Below, piece by piece: positions 43,677-53,473 of a stretch of DNA of 64,000 bases (position 1 is its first letter; every line of letters begins with the position of its first letter). Origin of the DNA: an uncultured Flavobacteriaceae bacterium (GTDB taxonomy: Bacteria; Bacteroidota; Bacteroidia; Flavobacteriales; Flavobacteriaceae); NCBI GenBank assembly GCA_947502635.1, contig CANNAN010000003.1, positions 1-64,000 on the forward strand, in the 5' to 3' direction. The notes below the pieces were generated by a model. The model searched no databases. It saw only the letters and a program-made list of their open reading frames with translations, and was not told the origin of the DNA. A program made the position numbers and the translations under genes.

Positions 43677-44018
43677 ATGGAGCAACATTACAAATTATTT
43701 AGAGTAAGAGAATTAGCTGATAATGATGAGGATTTTATAAAAACTCTAGCAGCAACTTTTTTAGAAGAAGTGCCAGAAGATACAGAACGATTAAAAAAAG
43801 CAGTAGCAGAAGGAGATTATTTTAATGCCTATCAAGCAGCTCATAAAATGAAGCCCACAATCGATTTATTCGAATTAGGCGTATTAGAGACCTTAATTGA
43901 AGTTCAGGATTGGGGTAAATTTGAGAAGCGAGAGTTAGATATTACATCTCAATTAAAAATTGTTATAGATGCAGTAGATCATGCGGTTGCAGAAATAAGA
44001 TCAGATTTTAACTTATAA
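43677..44018 (+). CDS. Hpt-domain phosphotransfer protein
   Basis: 113 aa four-helix histidine-phosphotransfer protein. AAHKMKPTIDLF contains the phospho-acceptor His56 (AxxxHxxKP-type), preceded by the acidic helix TFLEEVPEDTERLKKAVAEG. It relays phosphate between hybrid histidine kinases and response regulators; none lies in this window. It abuts the FAH-family gene without a gap and overlaps cinA by one base. Confidence 0.88.
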   Translation: MEQHYKLFRVRELADNDEDFIKTLAATFLEEVPEDTERLKKAVAEGDYFNAYQAAHKMKPTIDLFELGVLETLIEVQDWGKFEKRELDITSQLKIVIDAVDHAVAEIRSDFNL

Positions 44019-45268
44019 TGTTAGCCGAAATAATCACTATTGGTGATGAACTTCTCATAGGACAAGTTATTGATACCAATTCAGCATTTATTGCAAAACA
44101 GCTTAATAAAATAGGCGTTTCTGTCTACCAAATAACATCTATTCAAGACGATAAATCACATATTCTAAAAGCTTTAAAAGAGGCCGAGAATAAAGTGAAT
44201 ATTGTCATTCTTACAGGAGGTTTGGGACCCACTAAAGATGATATTACTAAAAAAACCATAGCTGAATATTTTAATGATACCCTCGTTAAAGATGCTGCTG
44301 TTTTAAAGAACATAGAATATATCTGGAGGCATTATGTAGGAGGCACTCTTTTGCAAGTAAATAAAGATCAAGCTCTGGTACCATCACAAGCAAAGGTGTT
44401 AATGAACAAACTGGGTACAGCTCCTGGTATGTGGTTAGAAAAAGGTGATAAAGTTTTTGTTTCGCTTCCTGGCGTGCCTTATGAAATGAATGCATTGGTT
44501 GAATATCAAGTTGTTCCTAAAATAAAAGACAAATATAATTGCCCTTTTATTTTACATAAAACCTTATTGATATATGGGCTAGGAGAAAGTGCTTTGGCAG
44601 ATAGAATTGCATCTTGGGAAGATGCTTTACCAGAACATATAAAACTGGCATATTTACCAAATTTAGGTAAAATGAGATTGCGTTTGTCAGCAAAAGGAAA
44701 TAACGAGGAACAAGTTAAAGAAGATGTTCAAAAAGAAATTGATAAAGTAATTCCTTTAATTAAAGATGAGTTTTTTGGTTTTGAAGATGAAGAAGGTTCG
44801 GTAGAAATAGTTATCTCTAAATACCTAACCAAAATAGGAAAGACATTATCAATTGCCGAGAGTTGTACAGGTGGAACAGTAGCAGAGCGTTTTACTGTAA
44901 ATTCTGGTGCTTCAGCTTATTTCAATGGAGGTGTTGTTACATATTCCACTGCATCTAAGATTAATGTTTTAGGAGTCGCTAAGGAAGCTATTGAGGCACA
45001 TTCTGTTGTTAGTTCTCAAGTGGTAGAATCTATGGCCCAAAATGCCTTACGATTATTTCAATCAGATTTTGCGATAGCAACAACAGGAAACGCAGGTCCA
45101 ACAAAAGGAGATTCCGATGCCGAAGTTGGAACTGTTTTTATAGCAATTGCAACAAAAAATGGTGTTTATTCCGAAGAGTTTAACTTTGGAAACTATCGTG
45201 TAAAAGTGATAAATAAAGCGGTAAATAAAGCATTGGAAATGCTGTTAAAAGAAATTTTTAAAAATTGA
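44018..45268 (+). CDS. cinA: Competence/damage-inducible protein A (CinA)
   Basis: 416 aa. An N-terminal MoaB/MogA-like COG1058 domain (IITIGDELLIGQVIDTNSAF, LTGGLGPTKDDITKKTI) and a C-terminal PncC-type amidase domain (IAESCTGGTVAERFT, FNGGVVTYSTASKINVLGVA, ATTGNAGPTKGDSDAEVGTV). CinA-type proteins hydrolyse NMN or ADP-ribose-like compounds in NAD salvage. It overlaps the Hpt gene start by one base, so they form one operon with the FAH-family gene. Confidence 0.93.
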   Translation: MLAEIITIGDELLIGQVIDTNSAFIAKQLNKIGVSVYQITSIQDDKSHILKALKEAENKVNIVILTGGLGPTKDDITKKTIAEYFNDTLVKDAAVLKNIEYIWRHYVGGTLLQVNKDQALVPSQAKVLMNKLGTAPGMWLEKGDKVFVSLPGVPYEMNALVEYQVVPKIKDKYNCPFILHKTLLIYGLGESALADRIASWEDALPEHIKLAYLPNLGKMRLRLSAKGNNEEQVKEDVQKEIDKVIPLIKDEFFGFEDEEGSVEIVISKYLTKIGKTLSIAESCTGGTVAERFTVNSGASAYFNGGVVTYSTASKINVLGVAKEAIEAHSVVSSQVVESMAQNALRLFQSDFAIATTGNAGPTKGDSDAEVGTVFIAIATKNGVYSEEFNFGNYRVKVINKAVNKALEMLLKEIFKN

Positions 45269-45280
45269 TTAAAATTTAGG

Positions 45281-45310
45281 TTGCTGTAAATGAAAGAATT
45301 TGTATATTTG
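45281..45310 (+). promoter_or_regulatory. Promoter of rpmB
   Basis: TTG (45281-45283), 19 bases, then TATATTTG (45303-45310), matching the Bacteroidetes -33/-7 (TTG / TAnnTTTG) pattern. It lies upstream of the ATG at 45353, so the start at 45290 is not used. Confidence 0.6.
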
Positions 45311-45352
45311 CACCTCGATTTTAAGCAACAAAAAAAATTAAAGTTATATATC

Positions 45353-45589
45353 ATGTCAAGAGTTTGTGAACTTACAGGAAAGAAGGCAATGGTTGGAAAC
45401 AATGTTTCTCATGCATTAAACAGAACAAAACGTAAATTTAATGCGAATTTGTTAAAGAAACGTTTTTATATTCCAGAAGAAGACAGTTGGATAACTTTGA
45501 AAGTTTCTGCTTCTGCTTTAAAAACTATTAATAAAATAGGTATATCTGCAGCAATTAAAGAAGCGAAATCTAAAGGATTTTTAAAATAA
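45353..45589 (+). CDS. rpmB: 50S ribosomal protein L28
   Basis: 78 aa from ATG 45353 ([20 protein letters not shown]). An ATG at 45290 lies upstream of the promoter -7 box and is not used. Sequence matches L28 ([40 protein letters not shown]). It is the first of the group rpmB-rpmG-DUF4295-ftsY. Confidence 0.97.
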   Translation: MSRVCELTGKKAMVGNNVSHALNRTKRKFNANLLKKRFYIPEEDSWITLKVSASALKTINKIGISAAIKEAKSKGFLK

Positions 45590-45646
45590 TAGCTGTATTT
45601 AAGATAAGATTTTCGCTTTCGCGAAAATGAAAAAAATATATTTACA

Positions 45647-45829
45647 ATGGCAAGGAAAGGTAACAGAATACAAGTAATTTTAGAATGTACAGAGCATAAA
45701 GAGTCTGGTCAAGCAGGAACTTCAAGATACATTACCACTAAAAATAAAAAGAATACACCAGATAGAATGGAGATTAAAAAATTTAATCCTATTCTTAAAC
45801 GTATGACAGTTCATAAAGAGATAAAATAA
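45647..45829 (+). CDS. rpmG: 50S ribosomal protein L33
   Basis: 60 aa: [20 protein letters not shown] through [20 protein letters not shown] to [10 protein letters not shown] is a standard L33; it lacks the four-Cys zinc motif, so it is the Cys-free form. It follows rpmB by 57 bp and precedes the DUF4295 gene by 6 bp. Confidence 0.97.
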   Translation: MARKGNRIQVILECTEHKESGQAGTSRYITTKNKKNTPDRMEIKKFNPILKRMTVHKEIK

Positions 45830-45835
45830 TAAGTC

Positions 45836-45988
45836 ATGGCAAAGAAATCAGTAGCATCATTACAAACAGGATCTAAAAGATTAACAAAAGCTATCAAAAT
45901 GGTGAAATCACCAAAAACTGGTGCTTACATGTTTGTTGAATCCATTATGAATCCAGAACAAGTTAAAGACTTTTTTAGTAAAAACTAA
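45836..45988 (+). CDS. DUF4295 small protein
   Basis: 50 aa (MAKKSVASLQTGSKRLTKAI ... EQVKDFFSKN) matching the DUF4295 family, which follows rpmG in Bacteroidetes. Lysine-rich, probably ribosome-associated (inference from position and composition). It is short but has a clear start 6 bp after rpmG and a terminator after its stop. Confidence 0.93.
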   Translation: MAKKSVASLQTGSKRLTKAIKMVKSPKTGAYMFVESIMNPEQVKDFFSKN

Positions 45989-46012
45989 AACGGTAACGTT
46001 TCATGATATTAT

Positions 46013-46043
46013 AAGCTGCTTTCTTTTTAGAAAGCAGCTTTTT
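46013..46043 (+). terminator. Terminator after DUF4295
   Basis: 12-bp stem AAGCTGCTTTCT (46013-46024) with AGAAAGCAGCTT (46029-46040), loop TTTT, followed by T residues. Confidence 0.85.
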
Positions 46044-46180
46044 ATGTTTATATTTGGAAGGCTTTTCTGCCATAATAGCAGTAAAAATTTAATGGTGTGA
46101 AAATTGCCATATATAATTAGAGTATTAGTAAGGGGGCGAAAAACCATAATTAGATAATAACAATTCAGTAAACTTAAAAT

Positions 46181-47134
46181 ATGAGTTTTTTTAAAAAAAT
46201 ATTTTCTTCAGATAAAAAAGAAACCTTAGATAAAGGTTTAGAAAAATCTAAATCCAGTTTTTTTGGAAAACTAAGTAAAGCCGTAGCTGGAAAATCTAAG
46301 GTAGATGATGAGGTTTTAGATAACCTTGAAGAAATATTAGTATCCAGTGATGTCGGTGTGAATACAACGCTTAAGATTATAGAGCGTATCGAAGCACGTG
46401 TTTCTAAAGATAAATATCTGGGAACAGAAGAACTTAACATAATCCTTCGAGAAGAAATAGCAGGCTTATTAAGCGAAACAAATTTAGGAGAAGAAACAGA
46501 ATTTACCGTTCCACAAGATAAAAAACCTTATGTTATTATGGTTGTTGGCGTTAATGGTGTAGGTAAAACGACCACTATTGGTAAATTAGCCTATCAATTC
46601 AAAAAACAAGGATTAAAAGTGGTGCTTGGTGCAGCAGATACTTTTAGAGCAGCAGCTATAGACCAGTTACAAGTGTGGGCAGATAGAGTAGATATACCTA
46701 TCGTTAAACAATCTATGGGGAGTGACCCTGCATCTGTAGCCTTTGATACCTTAGAAAGTGCAGTTACACAAGATGCCGACGTGGTGATTGTAGACACAGC
46801 AGGACGTTTGCATAACAAAGTGAATTTAATGAATGAGCTTACCAAGGTAAAGCGTGTTATGCAAAAAGTGATTGACGATACGCCTAATGATGTATTATTA
46901 GTTTTGGATGGTTCTACAGGTCAAAATGCATTCGAGCAAGCTAAGCAATTTACAGCGGCAACAGAAGTGACCTCATTAGCAGTTACTAAGTTAGATGGAA
47001 CAGCAAAAGGGGGTGTCGTTATCGGTATTTCAGACCAATTTAAAATCCCTGTAAAATATATAGGTGTCGGTGAAGGTATTGAGGATCTACAAGTATTCAA
47101 TAAATTTGAGTTTGTGGATTCGTTTTTTAAGTAA
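46181..47134 (+). CDS. ftsY: Signal-recognition-particle receptor FtsY
   Basis: 317 aa. NG-domain GTPase: GVNGVGKTTTIGKLAYQFKK (P loop), ADTFRAAAIDQLQVWA, VIVDTAGRLHNK, and LTKLDGTAKGGVVIGIS near the end. An N-terminal acidic or charged A region (about 1-40) is short. It receives SRP-ribosome complexes at the membrane. The neighbour order with rpmB, rpmG and DUF4295 is typical of Bacteroidetes. Confidence 0.96.
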   Translation: MSFFKKIFSSDKKETLDKGLEKSKSSFFGKLSKAVAGKSKVDDEVLDNLEEILVSSDVGVNTTLKIIERIEARVSKDKYLGTEELNIILREEIAGLLSETNLGEETEFTVPQDKKPYVIMVVGVNGVGKTTTIGKLAYQFKKQGLKVVLGAADTFRAAAIDQLQVWADRVDIPIVKQSMGSDPASVAFDTLESAVTQDADVVIVDTAGRLHNKVNLMNELTKVKRVMQKVIDDTPNDVLLVLDGSTGQNAFEQAKQFTAATEVTSLAVTKLDGTAKGGVVIGISDQFKIPVKYIGVGEGIEDLQVFNKFEFVDSFFK

Positions 47135-47208
47135 AACCCCATTCTATATAGGAAATTTGTACTGAAATTTATTTAGATTATCTTATATTTAAATAAATTT
47201 CAGTACAA

Positions 47209-47637
47209 ATGGCTTTTAATATTTATCATAATTTTCTAATCAAAGCTTCTCCAAAAGTAGTTTTTGATGCCATTTCATTACCAGAGCATCTTAATAATTG
47301 GTGGACACTAAAAAGTTCAGGAATCCCAGAGCTAGATTCTGAATACAATTTAAACTTTACAGATGCTTATAATTGGTTCTGTAAAGTATCTGAAGTGAAA
47401 AAAAATGAATCATTTTACCTAAAGATGATAGATTCAGATAAAGATTGGAATCCTACAACGCTTGGATTTGATTTAGAAGTAAAGGGCTCTGATACCTTGG
47501 TTAAATTTAATCATGTCAATTGGCAAGAAGATAATCATCATTTTAGACATTCTTCATTTTGTTGGGCTATGCTGTTAAATGGTTTAAAAAACTATCTGGA
47601 AAAGGGGATTGTTATTCCTTTTAATGAGAGAAACTAA
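47209..47637 (+). CDS. SRPBCC-fold protein
   Basis: 142 aa of the START/AHSA1-like fold: FNIYHNFLIKASPKVVFDAI, LPEHLNNWWTLKSSGIPELD, VSEVKKNESFYLKMIDSDKD, FKFNHVNWQEDNHHFRHSSF-like, ending NGLKNYLEKG. Function unknown; the fold binds hydrophobic ligands. It separates ftsY from the T9SS nuclease. Confidence 0.85.
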   Translation: MAFNIYHNFLIKASPKVVFDAISLPEHLNNWWTLKSSGIPELDSEYNLNFTDAYNWFCKVSEVKKNESFYLKMIDSDKDWNPTTLGFDLEVKGSDTLVKFNHVNWQEDNHHFRHSSFCWAMLLNGLKNYLEKGIVIPFNERN

Positions 47638-47842
47638 TTAATTAAAAGATTGACTCCGCCATCTATAATATCAGTTCTATCGTTTTGTTTATTAAGCTAA
47701 GTTTAAATAATAATTATTTTTATTAAGCAACTCCTGTTAATCTTAGCACTTCTTTACATAAATCTAATATTTTGTTAATTGTAAGAATAAACTGTATTTA
47801 ATTACTAAATTTATATTTAGTTACATTTTAAATATAAAAAGT

Positions 47843-50800
47843 ATGAAAAACATTTATTCTAAAAAAAGGCATGTTATTATTACAATTGCTTTTTTATGCG
47901 CTTTAGTAACTAACTCACAAGTTATTATTACTGGAGTTTTTGATGGCTCTCTGCCTGGTGGTTTACCCAAAGGGGTAGAGTTATATGCAACAGATGATAT
48001 TCCAGATTTAAGTATTTATAGTATTGGATCTGCGAATAACGGAGGTGGCACCGATGGAGAAGAGTTTACTTTTCCAGCAGTAACTGCTAATTCGGGAGAT
48101 TTTATTTATGTGGCTTCTGAAGCTGTAGAATTTTTCAACTTTTTTGGTTTTTCGCCAGATTATACAAATAGCACTGCTAATATTAATGGAGATGATGCTA
48201 TTGAGTTATTTAAATCTGGAGTGGTTATTGACGTTTTTGGAGATATTAATGTAGACGGTTCTGGACAATCATGGGAATATTTAGATGGTTGGGCATATAG
48301 AAATAATGAAACACAACCAGATGGAAGCAATTTTGTAATAGCTAATTGGTCTTTTAGTGGGCCTAATGCTTTCGATGGTGAAACATCCAATGCCAGTGCT
48401 GCTATTCCTTTTCCTTTAAGGACTTATGGAGGTGGAGGAATTGTTGATAACGAAGCACCTACAGCACCTGCAAATTTAATGGCCTTTAATACAACAACGA
48501 CTACCACAGATTTATCCTGGGATGCTTCAACAGACAATATTGGGGTTACAGCTTATCAAATTTTTAATGGATCAACTTTAATAACATCTTCCGTAGGAAC
48601 AACATATACTGTTTTAAATTTAACGCGAAATACAAGCTATACATTTACAGTAAAAGCGGTTGATGCATCTGGTAATGTATCGTTAGCAAGTAATGGAGTA
48701 AATATAACTACGAATTTAGGAGGGCCTCCACCTGGAATAACAACAGATTTAATAATATCTGGTGTTATTGATGGACCGCTTTCGGGTGGTGTTCCAAAAG
48801 CTATTGAGTTTTATGCTGTAAATGATATTCCAGATTTAAGTGTATATGGTTTTGGATCTGCAAATAATGGTGGAGGTACAGATGGACAAGAGTTTGCTCT
48901 TTCTGGCTCAGCCAATGCAGGTGATTTTATATATGTGGCGTCTGAAGAAACTGGATTTACAAATTTCTTTGGTTTTGCTCCCAATTTTATATCTGGCGCT
49001 GCCAGTATAAATGGCGATGATGCTATCGAGTTATTTTTAAATAATAATGTTGTGGATGTTTTTGGAGATATAAATACAGATGGATCGGGTCAGCCATGGG
49101 AATATTTAGATGGTTGGGCTTATAGAAATGATGATACAGGACCTGACGATACTACTTTTGTTATTAGTAATTGGACATTTAGCTCACCCAACGCTTTAGA
49201 TGGAGCAACAGATAACGCAACAGCAACAACTCCTTTTCCTTTAAAAGCTTATGGTCCAGATTTAATTATTACGGGGGTTATAGATGGCCCCCTTTCTGGA
49301 GGTGTACCCAAAGCTATTGAGTTTTATGCTAAACAAGATATAGCAGATTTAAGTCTATATGCTTTTGGATCTGCAAATAATGGTGGCGGTTCAGATGGAC
49401 AAGAGTTTGCGCTTTCTGGTTCGGCAAGTGTAGGTGATTTTATTTATGTGGCATCAGAAGAAATAGGATTTACTAGCTTCTTTGGTTTTGCTCCAACATT
49501 TACCTCTGGTGCTGCCAATATAAATGGTGATGATGCTGTAGAATTGTTTTTTAATGGTGAAGTTATAGATGTTTTTGGAGATATAAATACAGATGGATCG
49601 GGTCAACCATGGGAATATTTAGATGGCTGGGCTTACAGAAACGATAATACAGGTCCTGATGGTAACTCATTTGTTATTGGTAATTGGGCTTTTAGTGGCC
49701 CTAATGCATTAGATGGCACGACTGTTAATACAACATTTCCTATTGGAACTTATGGTGAAGGTGGTGGAGGTGAACCATCAGAACTAATAACGGTGCTTGA
49801 GGCAAGAGAATCAGACAGATTAGGAAAACAAGTAAAAGTAACAGGTATACTTACAGTCGCTGATGAGTTTTCTGGATCTGCTTATTTGCAAGATGCCACT
49901 GGAGGGATCGCGATTTTCGATGTATTAGTTCATGGAGATGGTGTTTTTAAAGTAGGAGATTCACTAACAGTAACGGGAACAAGAAGTGTATTTAATGATC
50001 AAATTCAAATAAGCCCAGTTACTGAAGTAGAAAATAATGGACTTCCAAATTTGGTTATAGAACCATTAGTTGTAACATTAGATGAATTGTCTAATCATCC
50101 AGCTGAGTTGGTTAAGATTTTAAACCCTGTTTTTCCAAAACCTGGAGATATTCTTTTTGGGAATTCTAATTATACCCTAACAGATTCGAGCGGTACAGGC
50201 GCATTAAGAATTGATAATGATGTAGAAGCTATAGTAGGCTTGGGGCAGCCAGAAGTTTGTGATGAGGTTATAGGTGTTGTGGGAAGGTATTTTGAATTAT
50301 ATCAATTACTTCCCAGAATGGCTAGCGATATTAGTTGTGCTGGAGAATATATACCTCCTGTAATTCCAATAGAAATTCCAAAAGAAAAAACTTTAGATGT
50401 TGTAACATGGAATATTGAGTGGTTTGGAGATGAAGCAAATTCTCCCGCAGCAGGAAATCCAATGTCTGATGCAATTCAAAAAGATAGTGTAAAGACAGTC
50501 ATTAATAAGTTGAAAGCGGATGTATTAGCTGTTCAGGAGATTTCAGATGATGCCTTATTTGCACAATTGGTAAATGAAATTCCTGGGTACGATTATGTGC
50601 TTTCACCAGCAGTATCAAGACCAAATGATCCTGGAGTTAAGCAAAAAGTCGGATTTATTTATAATACAGCTACAGTAAATGTTACAGCTACTAAAGTTCT
50701 GTTAGAGTCTATTCACCCTTTATATAATGGAGGAGATGATTCGGCATTAGTTAATTACCCAAATACTACAGATCGTTTTTATGCAAGTGGTCGTTTACCA

Positions 50801-52192
50801 TTTTTAATGACTGCCGATGTTCAGATTGATGGAGAAACAGAACCATATAATTTTATTGCTTTGCATGCTAGAGCTAATAGTAGTTCAGATCCTCAGAGTA
50901 GATACGACATGCGAAAATATGATGTTGAAGTGTTGAAGGATAGTTTGGATGTTCAATATCCAACAGCTAATATTGTTTTACTAGGAGATTATAATGACGA
51001 TGTAGATGTTACTGTAGCAGATGTTAATACGACTTTAACGAGCTATGATGATTATGTTACAGATACTACGAATTATAATATAGTTACTAGTGCTTTAAGC
51101 GAAGCTGGGTTTAGGTCGTTTGTCTCAAGAGAAAATATGATTGATCATATTGCTATTTCTAATGAGTTGAATGATAATTATATAAATGAATCTGAACGCG
51201 TTCATTATGAGTTTTATAGTAGTAATTATACCAGAACAACATCAGATCATTTTCCCGTATCAGCTAGGTTGCAATTAAAATCATCATTGCGTATAGATGA
51301 GATGACTCATACAGATGTGATCTGCTTTGGTGCATCGGGTGGTACGGCAACAGTATCTGTTTCTGGAGGTGTAGGGCCTTATAGTTACCAATGGAATGAT
51401 AATAATATGTCTTCAAACACAATTGACAATTTAAACGGAGGAAACCATACAGTAACTATAACAGATATTTTAGGAAATACTATAACTGAAGCATTTACCA
51501 TTTTAGAATCTCCTGAATTAGTAATTGCTACAACTGCTACTGCCACAGTATACACTGGATATGGATCTCAAGCGTGTACCTTATTAGATATTACAAATAT
51601 TACAGGAGGCGTAGCACCATATACTTACGAGTGGAGTACAGGTGAAATAGAGGAAAGTATAGAGGTTTGCCCAGAACAAACAACAACGTATAGTGTGACA
51701 GTCACCGATGCCAATGGTTGTTCACAAATAGCCACTATAGAAGTCGCCGTAGTAGATGTTACTTGTGAATCTGGAAGAAATCAATATGGCTGGGGATCTC
51801 AAAGACATGGAAAACCTAAGGTGCAAGTTTGTTACAGAGGTAGAACTTTATGTGTTAGTCAATATGCTGTAAAAGCTCTTTTAGCAAGGGGGGCATATTT
51901 AGGAACTTGTAGTGGTGAAGATACTTTACCAAAAGTTAAGCTTAAAGCATCACCGAATCCTTTTATTGATCATATTAATATTGTATTGAATAGTAATATT
52001 AAAGCAGTTGCTGAATTGAAAATTTATGATTTCTACGGACAACTTTTAAAAACGTCTTCTCACCAAATAGGTATAGGTAAATCTGATATTAGATTAGAAT
52101 TAGATGATTTAAGATGTGGTTTTTACTATTTAAAAACCAAGATTAATGGAAAAAATATTAGAACCAAAATTTTAGTAAAACGTTATCGATAA
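47843..52192 (+). CDS. T9SS-exported multidomain nuclease
   Basis: 1449 aa. Signal peptide (IITIAFLCALVTNS), then three copies of a lamin-tail-like module (about 27-205, 300-470, 471-645; hallmark GSANNGGG, YVASEE, NGDDAIELF, FGDIN, WEYLDGWAYRN), with a fibronectin type III domain (about 210-295) between copies 1 and 2. An OB-like region (about 650-760) and an endonuclease/exonuclease/phosphatase domain (about 848-1150; VVTWNIEWFG, LAVQEI, FIALHARAN, LLGDYNDD, SDHFPVSARL) follow, then a SprB-type repeat (about 1152-1225), a related repeat, and a type-A T9SS sorting domain (ASPNPF from about 1369). Extracellular or surface DNase is likely. A terminator follows. Confidence 0.92.
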   Translation: MKNIYSKKRHVIITIAFLCALVTNSQVIITGVFDGSLPGGLPKGVELYATDDIPDLSIYSIGSANNGGGTDGEEFTFPAVTANSGDFIYVASEAVEFFNFFGFSPDYTNSTANINGDDAIELFKSGVVIDVFGDINVDGSGQSWEYLDGWAYRNNETQPDGSNFVIANWSFSGPNAFDGETSNASAAIPFPLRTYGGGGIVDNEAPTAPANLMAFNTTTTTTDLSWDASTDNIGVTAYQIFNGSTLITSSVGTTYTVLNLTRNTSYTFTVKAVDASGNVSLASNGVNITTNLGGPPPGITTDLIISGVIDGPLSGGVPKAIEFYAVNDIPDLSVYGFGSANNGGGTDGQEFALSGSANAGDFIYVASEETGFTNFFGFAPNFISGAASINGDDAIELFLNNNVVDVFGDINTDGSGQPWEYLDGWAYRNDDTGPDDTTFVISNWTFSSPNALDGATDNATATTPFPLKAYGPDLIITGVIDGPLSGGVPKAIEFYAKQDIADLSLYAFGSANNGGGSDGQEFALSGSASVGDFIYVASEEIGFTSFFGFAPTFTSGAANINGDDAVELFFNGEVIDVFGDINTDGSGQPWEYLDGWAYRNDNTGPDGNSFVIGNWAFSGPNALDGTTVNTTFPIGTYGEGGGGEPSELITVLEARESDRLGKQVKVTGILTVADEFSGSAYLQDATGGIAIFDVLVHGDGVFKVGDSLTVTGTRSVFNDQIQISPVTEVENNGLPNLVIEPLVVTLDELSNHPAELVKILNPVFPKPGDILFGNSNYTLTDSSGTGALRIDNDVEAIVGLGQPEVCDEVIGVVGRYFELYQLLPRMASDISCAGEYIPPVIPIEIPKEKTLDVVTWNIEWFGDEANSPAAGNPMSDAIQKDSVKTVINKLKADVLAVQEISDDALFAQLVNEIPGYDYVLSPAVSRPNDPGVKQKVGFIYNTATVNVTATKVLLESIHPLYNGGDDSALVNYPNTTDRFYASGRLPFLMTADVQIDGETEPYNFIALHARANSSSDPQSRYDMRKYDVEVLKDSLDVQYPTANIVLLGDYNDDVDVTVADVNTTLTSYDDYVTDTTNYNIVTSALSEAGFRSFVSRENMIDHIAISNELNDNYINESERVHYEFYSSNYTRTTSDHFPVSARLQLKSSLRIDEMTHTDVICFGASGGTATVSVSGGVGPYSYQWNDNNMSSNTIDNLNGGNHTVTITDILGNTITEAFTILESPELVIATTATATVYTGYGSQACTLLDITNITGGVAPYTYEWSTGEIEESIEVCPEQTTTYSVTVTDANGCSQIATIEVAVVDVTCESGRNQYGWGSQRHGKPKVQVCYRGRTLCVSQYAVKALLARGAYLGTCSGEDTLPKVKLKASPNPFIDHINIVLNSNIKAVAELKIYDFYGQLLKTSSHQIGIGKSDIRLELDDLRCGFYYLKTKINGKNIRTKILVKRYR

Positions 52193-52215
52193 TTAGGAGT
52201 GCATTTAATATTTAG

Positions 52216-52249
52216 AAAAAACCAGGGAAATTATTTCTCTGGTTTTTAT
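52216..52249 (+). terminator. Terminator after the T9SS nuclease
   Basis: AAAACCAG and CTGGTTTT arms, with GGAAA/TTTCT partly pairing inside, followed by T residues; it also faces the convergent serine hydrolase gene. Confidence 0.75.
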
Positions 52250-52276
52250 TTATGTAGTAGTTTTTACTAGTGATTA

Positions 52277-53350
52277 TTATTTAACTAAAGCATTGATTTT
52301 AGCCCATAAACCATTATCAAAAGTTGATAAAGCAAAATTGATATTATCAGCAGTATTTCCCATCCGTACGATTACTAATTTCTTACTAGGAACTATATAT
52401 ATTTTTTGATCATTTTTACCCAAAGCAGCGTACATATCTGTAGGTGCATTTGGAATTAATTCACCATTAAACTCTAATTGACTGCCTGGTAAATGATAAC
52501 CCGATTTTCCATTTAACCACCATAAATATCCATAAGATTGATTGATGTTTTGCGAGGTATTAGTAGCTTCATTTAAAAAATCATTAGGGATTATTTGAGT
52601 GTTTTCCCATTTTCCGTTTGCATAAATAAGTAAACCAAAACGTGCCATACTTCTCGTATTACTCCAATAAACACTAAAATTATTTGAATTTATCCATGTT
52701 CCAGTCATACCAATTTTGTCTCTCAAATTTGTATTGAAATAGTTAGACCAGGTTTGATTACTAGCCTGTGCTATGACGTCCTGCATTTTTACATAGACAT
52801 TATGATATGCCCATCTTGTACCAGCATCCGCAATGTATTTAAGGTTTACAGCAGAAACATGATCACCTAAACCATCATCCAGACCAGAGTTCATAGACAA
52901 CAAGTTTTTACAAGTGATTAAATTCTCTTTTTCTAAAGAAGCACTTGTCCAACCCGTACCTAAATAATCAGAAACTTTGTTATTAATGTTTATTAATCCC
53001 CCTTCTTCGGCAATTCCAGAAATGGCTGTCGTTAATGTTTTACCAGCGCTGGCCCAATACCATGCTGATATTGCTGTATGATTGTCAAAATATTCCTCAA
53101 CGACAATTTTACCATCATAAAGAATCATAAAACTTTTTGTGTTTTTGTCTTCTAAATAATCCAATAGCGGTTGCAAAGCAGAGTCATCCCAATCTAAATC
53201 TGTAACAGGTTTAGTTTCCCAAGTATCAGAATTTATTGGAGGAAAATAAAGAGTATCACTAGAAGGTTCTGGAGACCTAGGAGACTCATCTTTAGAGCAG
53301 CTAAATAAAATAACCAAGGTAAATAATGAGAGGTAAGCTAAATTTTTCAT
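52277..53350 (-). CDS. Serine hydrolase lipoprotein (beta-lactamase-related)
   Basis: 357 aa from ATG 53350 (MKNLAYLSLFTLVILFSC), giving a lipobox; an ATG at 53380 would add ten residues. SAGK (about 106-109) matches the SxxK active site, and GYLWWLNGKSGYHLPGSQ is the typical C-terminal region. Related to class C beta-lactamase/6-aminohexanoate hydrolase-type enzymes; the natural substrate is unknown. Different in sequence from the island's serine hydrolase. Confidence 0.9.
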   Translation of the reverse strand: MKNLAYLSLFTLVILFSCSKDESPRSPEPSSDTLYFPPINSDTWETKPVTDLDWDDSALQPLLDYLEDKNTKSFMILYDGKIVVEEYFDNHTAISAWYWASAGKTLTTAISGIAEEGGLININNKVSDYLGTGWTSASLEKENLITCKNLLSMNSGLDDGLGDHVSAVNLKYIADAGTRWAYHNVYVKMQDVIAQASNQTWSNYFNTNLRDKIGMTGTWINSNNFSVYWSNTRSMARFGLLIYANGKWENTQIIPNDFLNEATNTSQNINQSYGYLWWLNGKSGYHLPGSQLEFNGELIPNAPTDMYAALGKNDQKIYIVPSKKLVIVRMGNTADNINFALSTFDNGLWAKINALVK

Positions 53351-53473
53351 GTTTGTAGGTTTCGCAATTAAGACTCTCAAATATATAAAAGGTTTAATTA
53401 AGGTTGTATCTTTGCGCCCTGAATTGATTATCGTTATTAATTAAAAAGATTTCCACTTCCGTGGGGTAATAAT

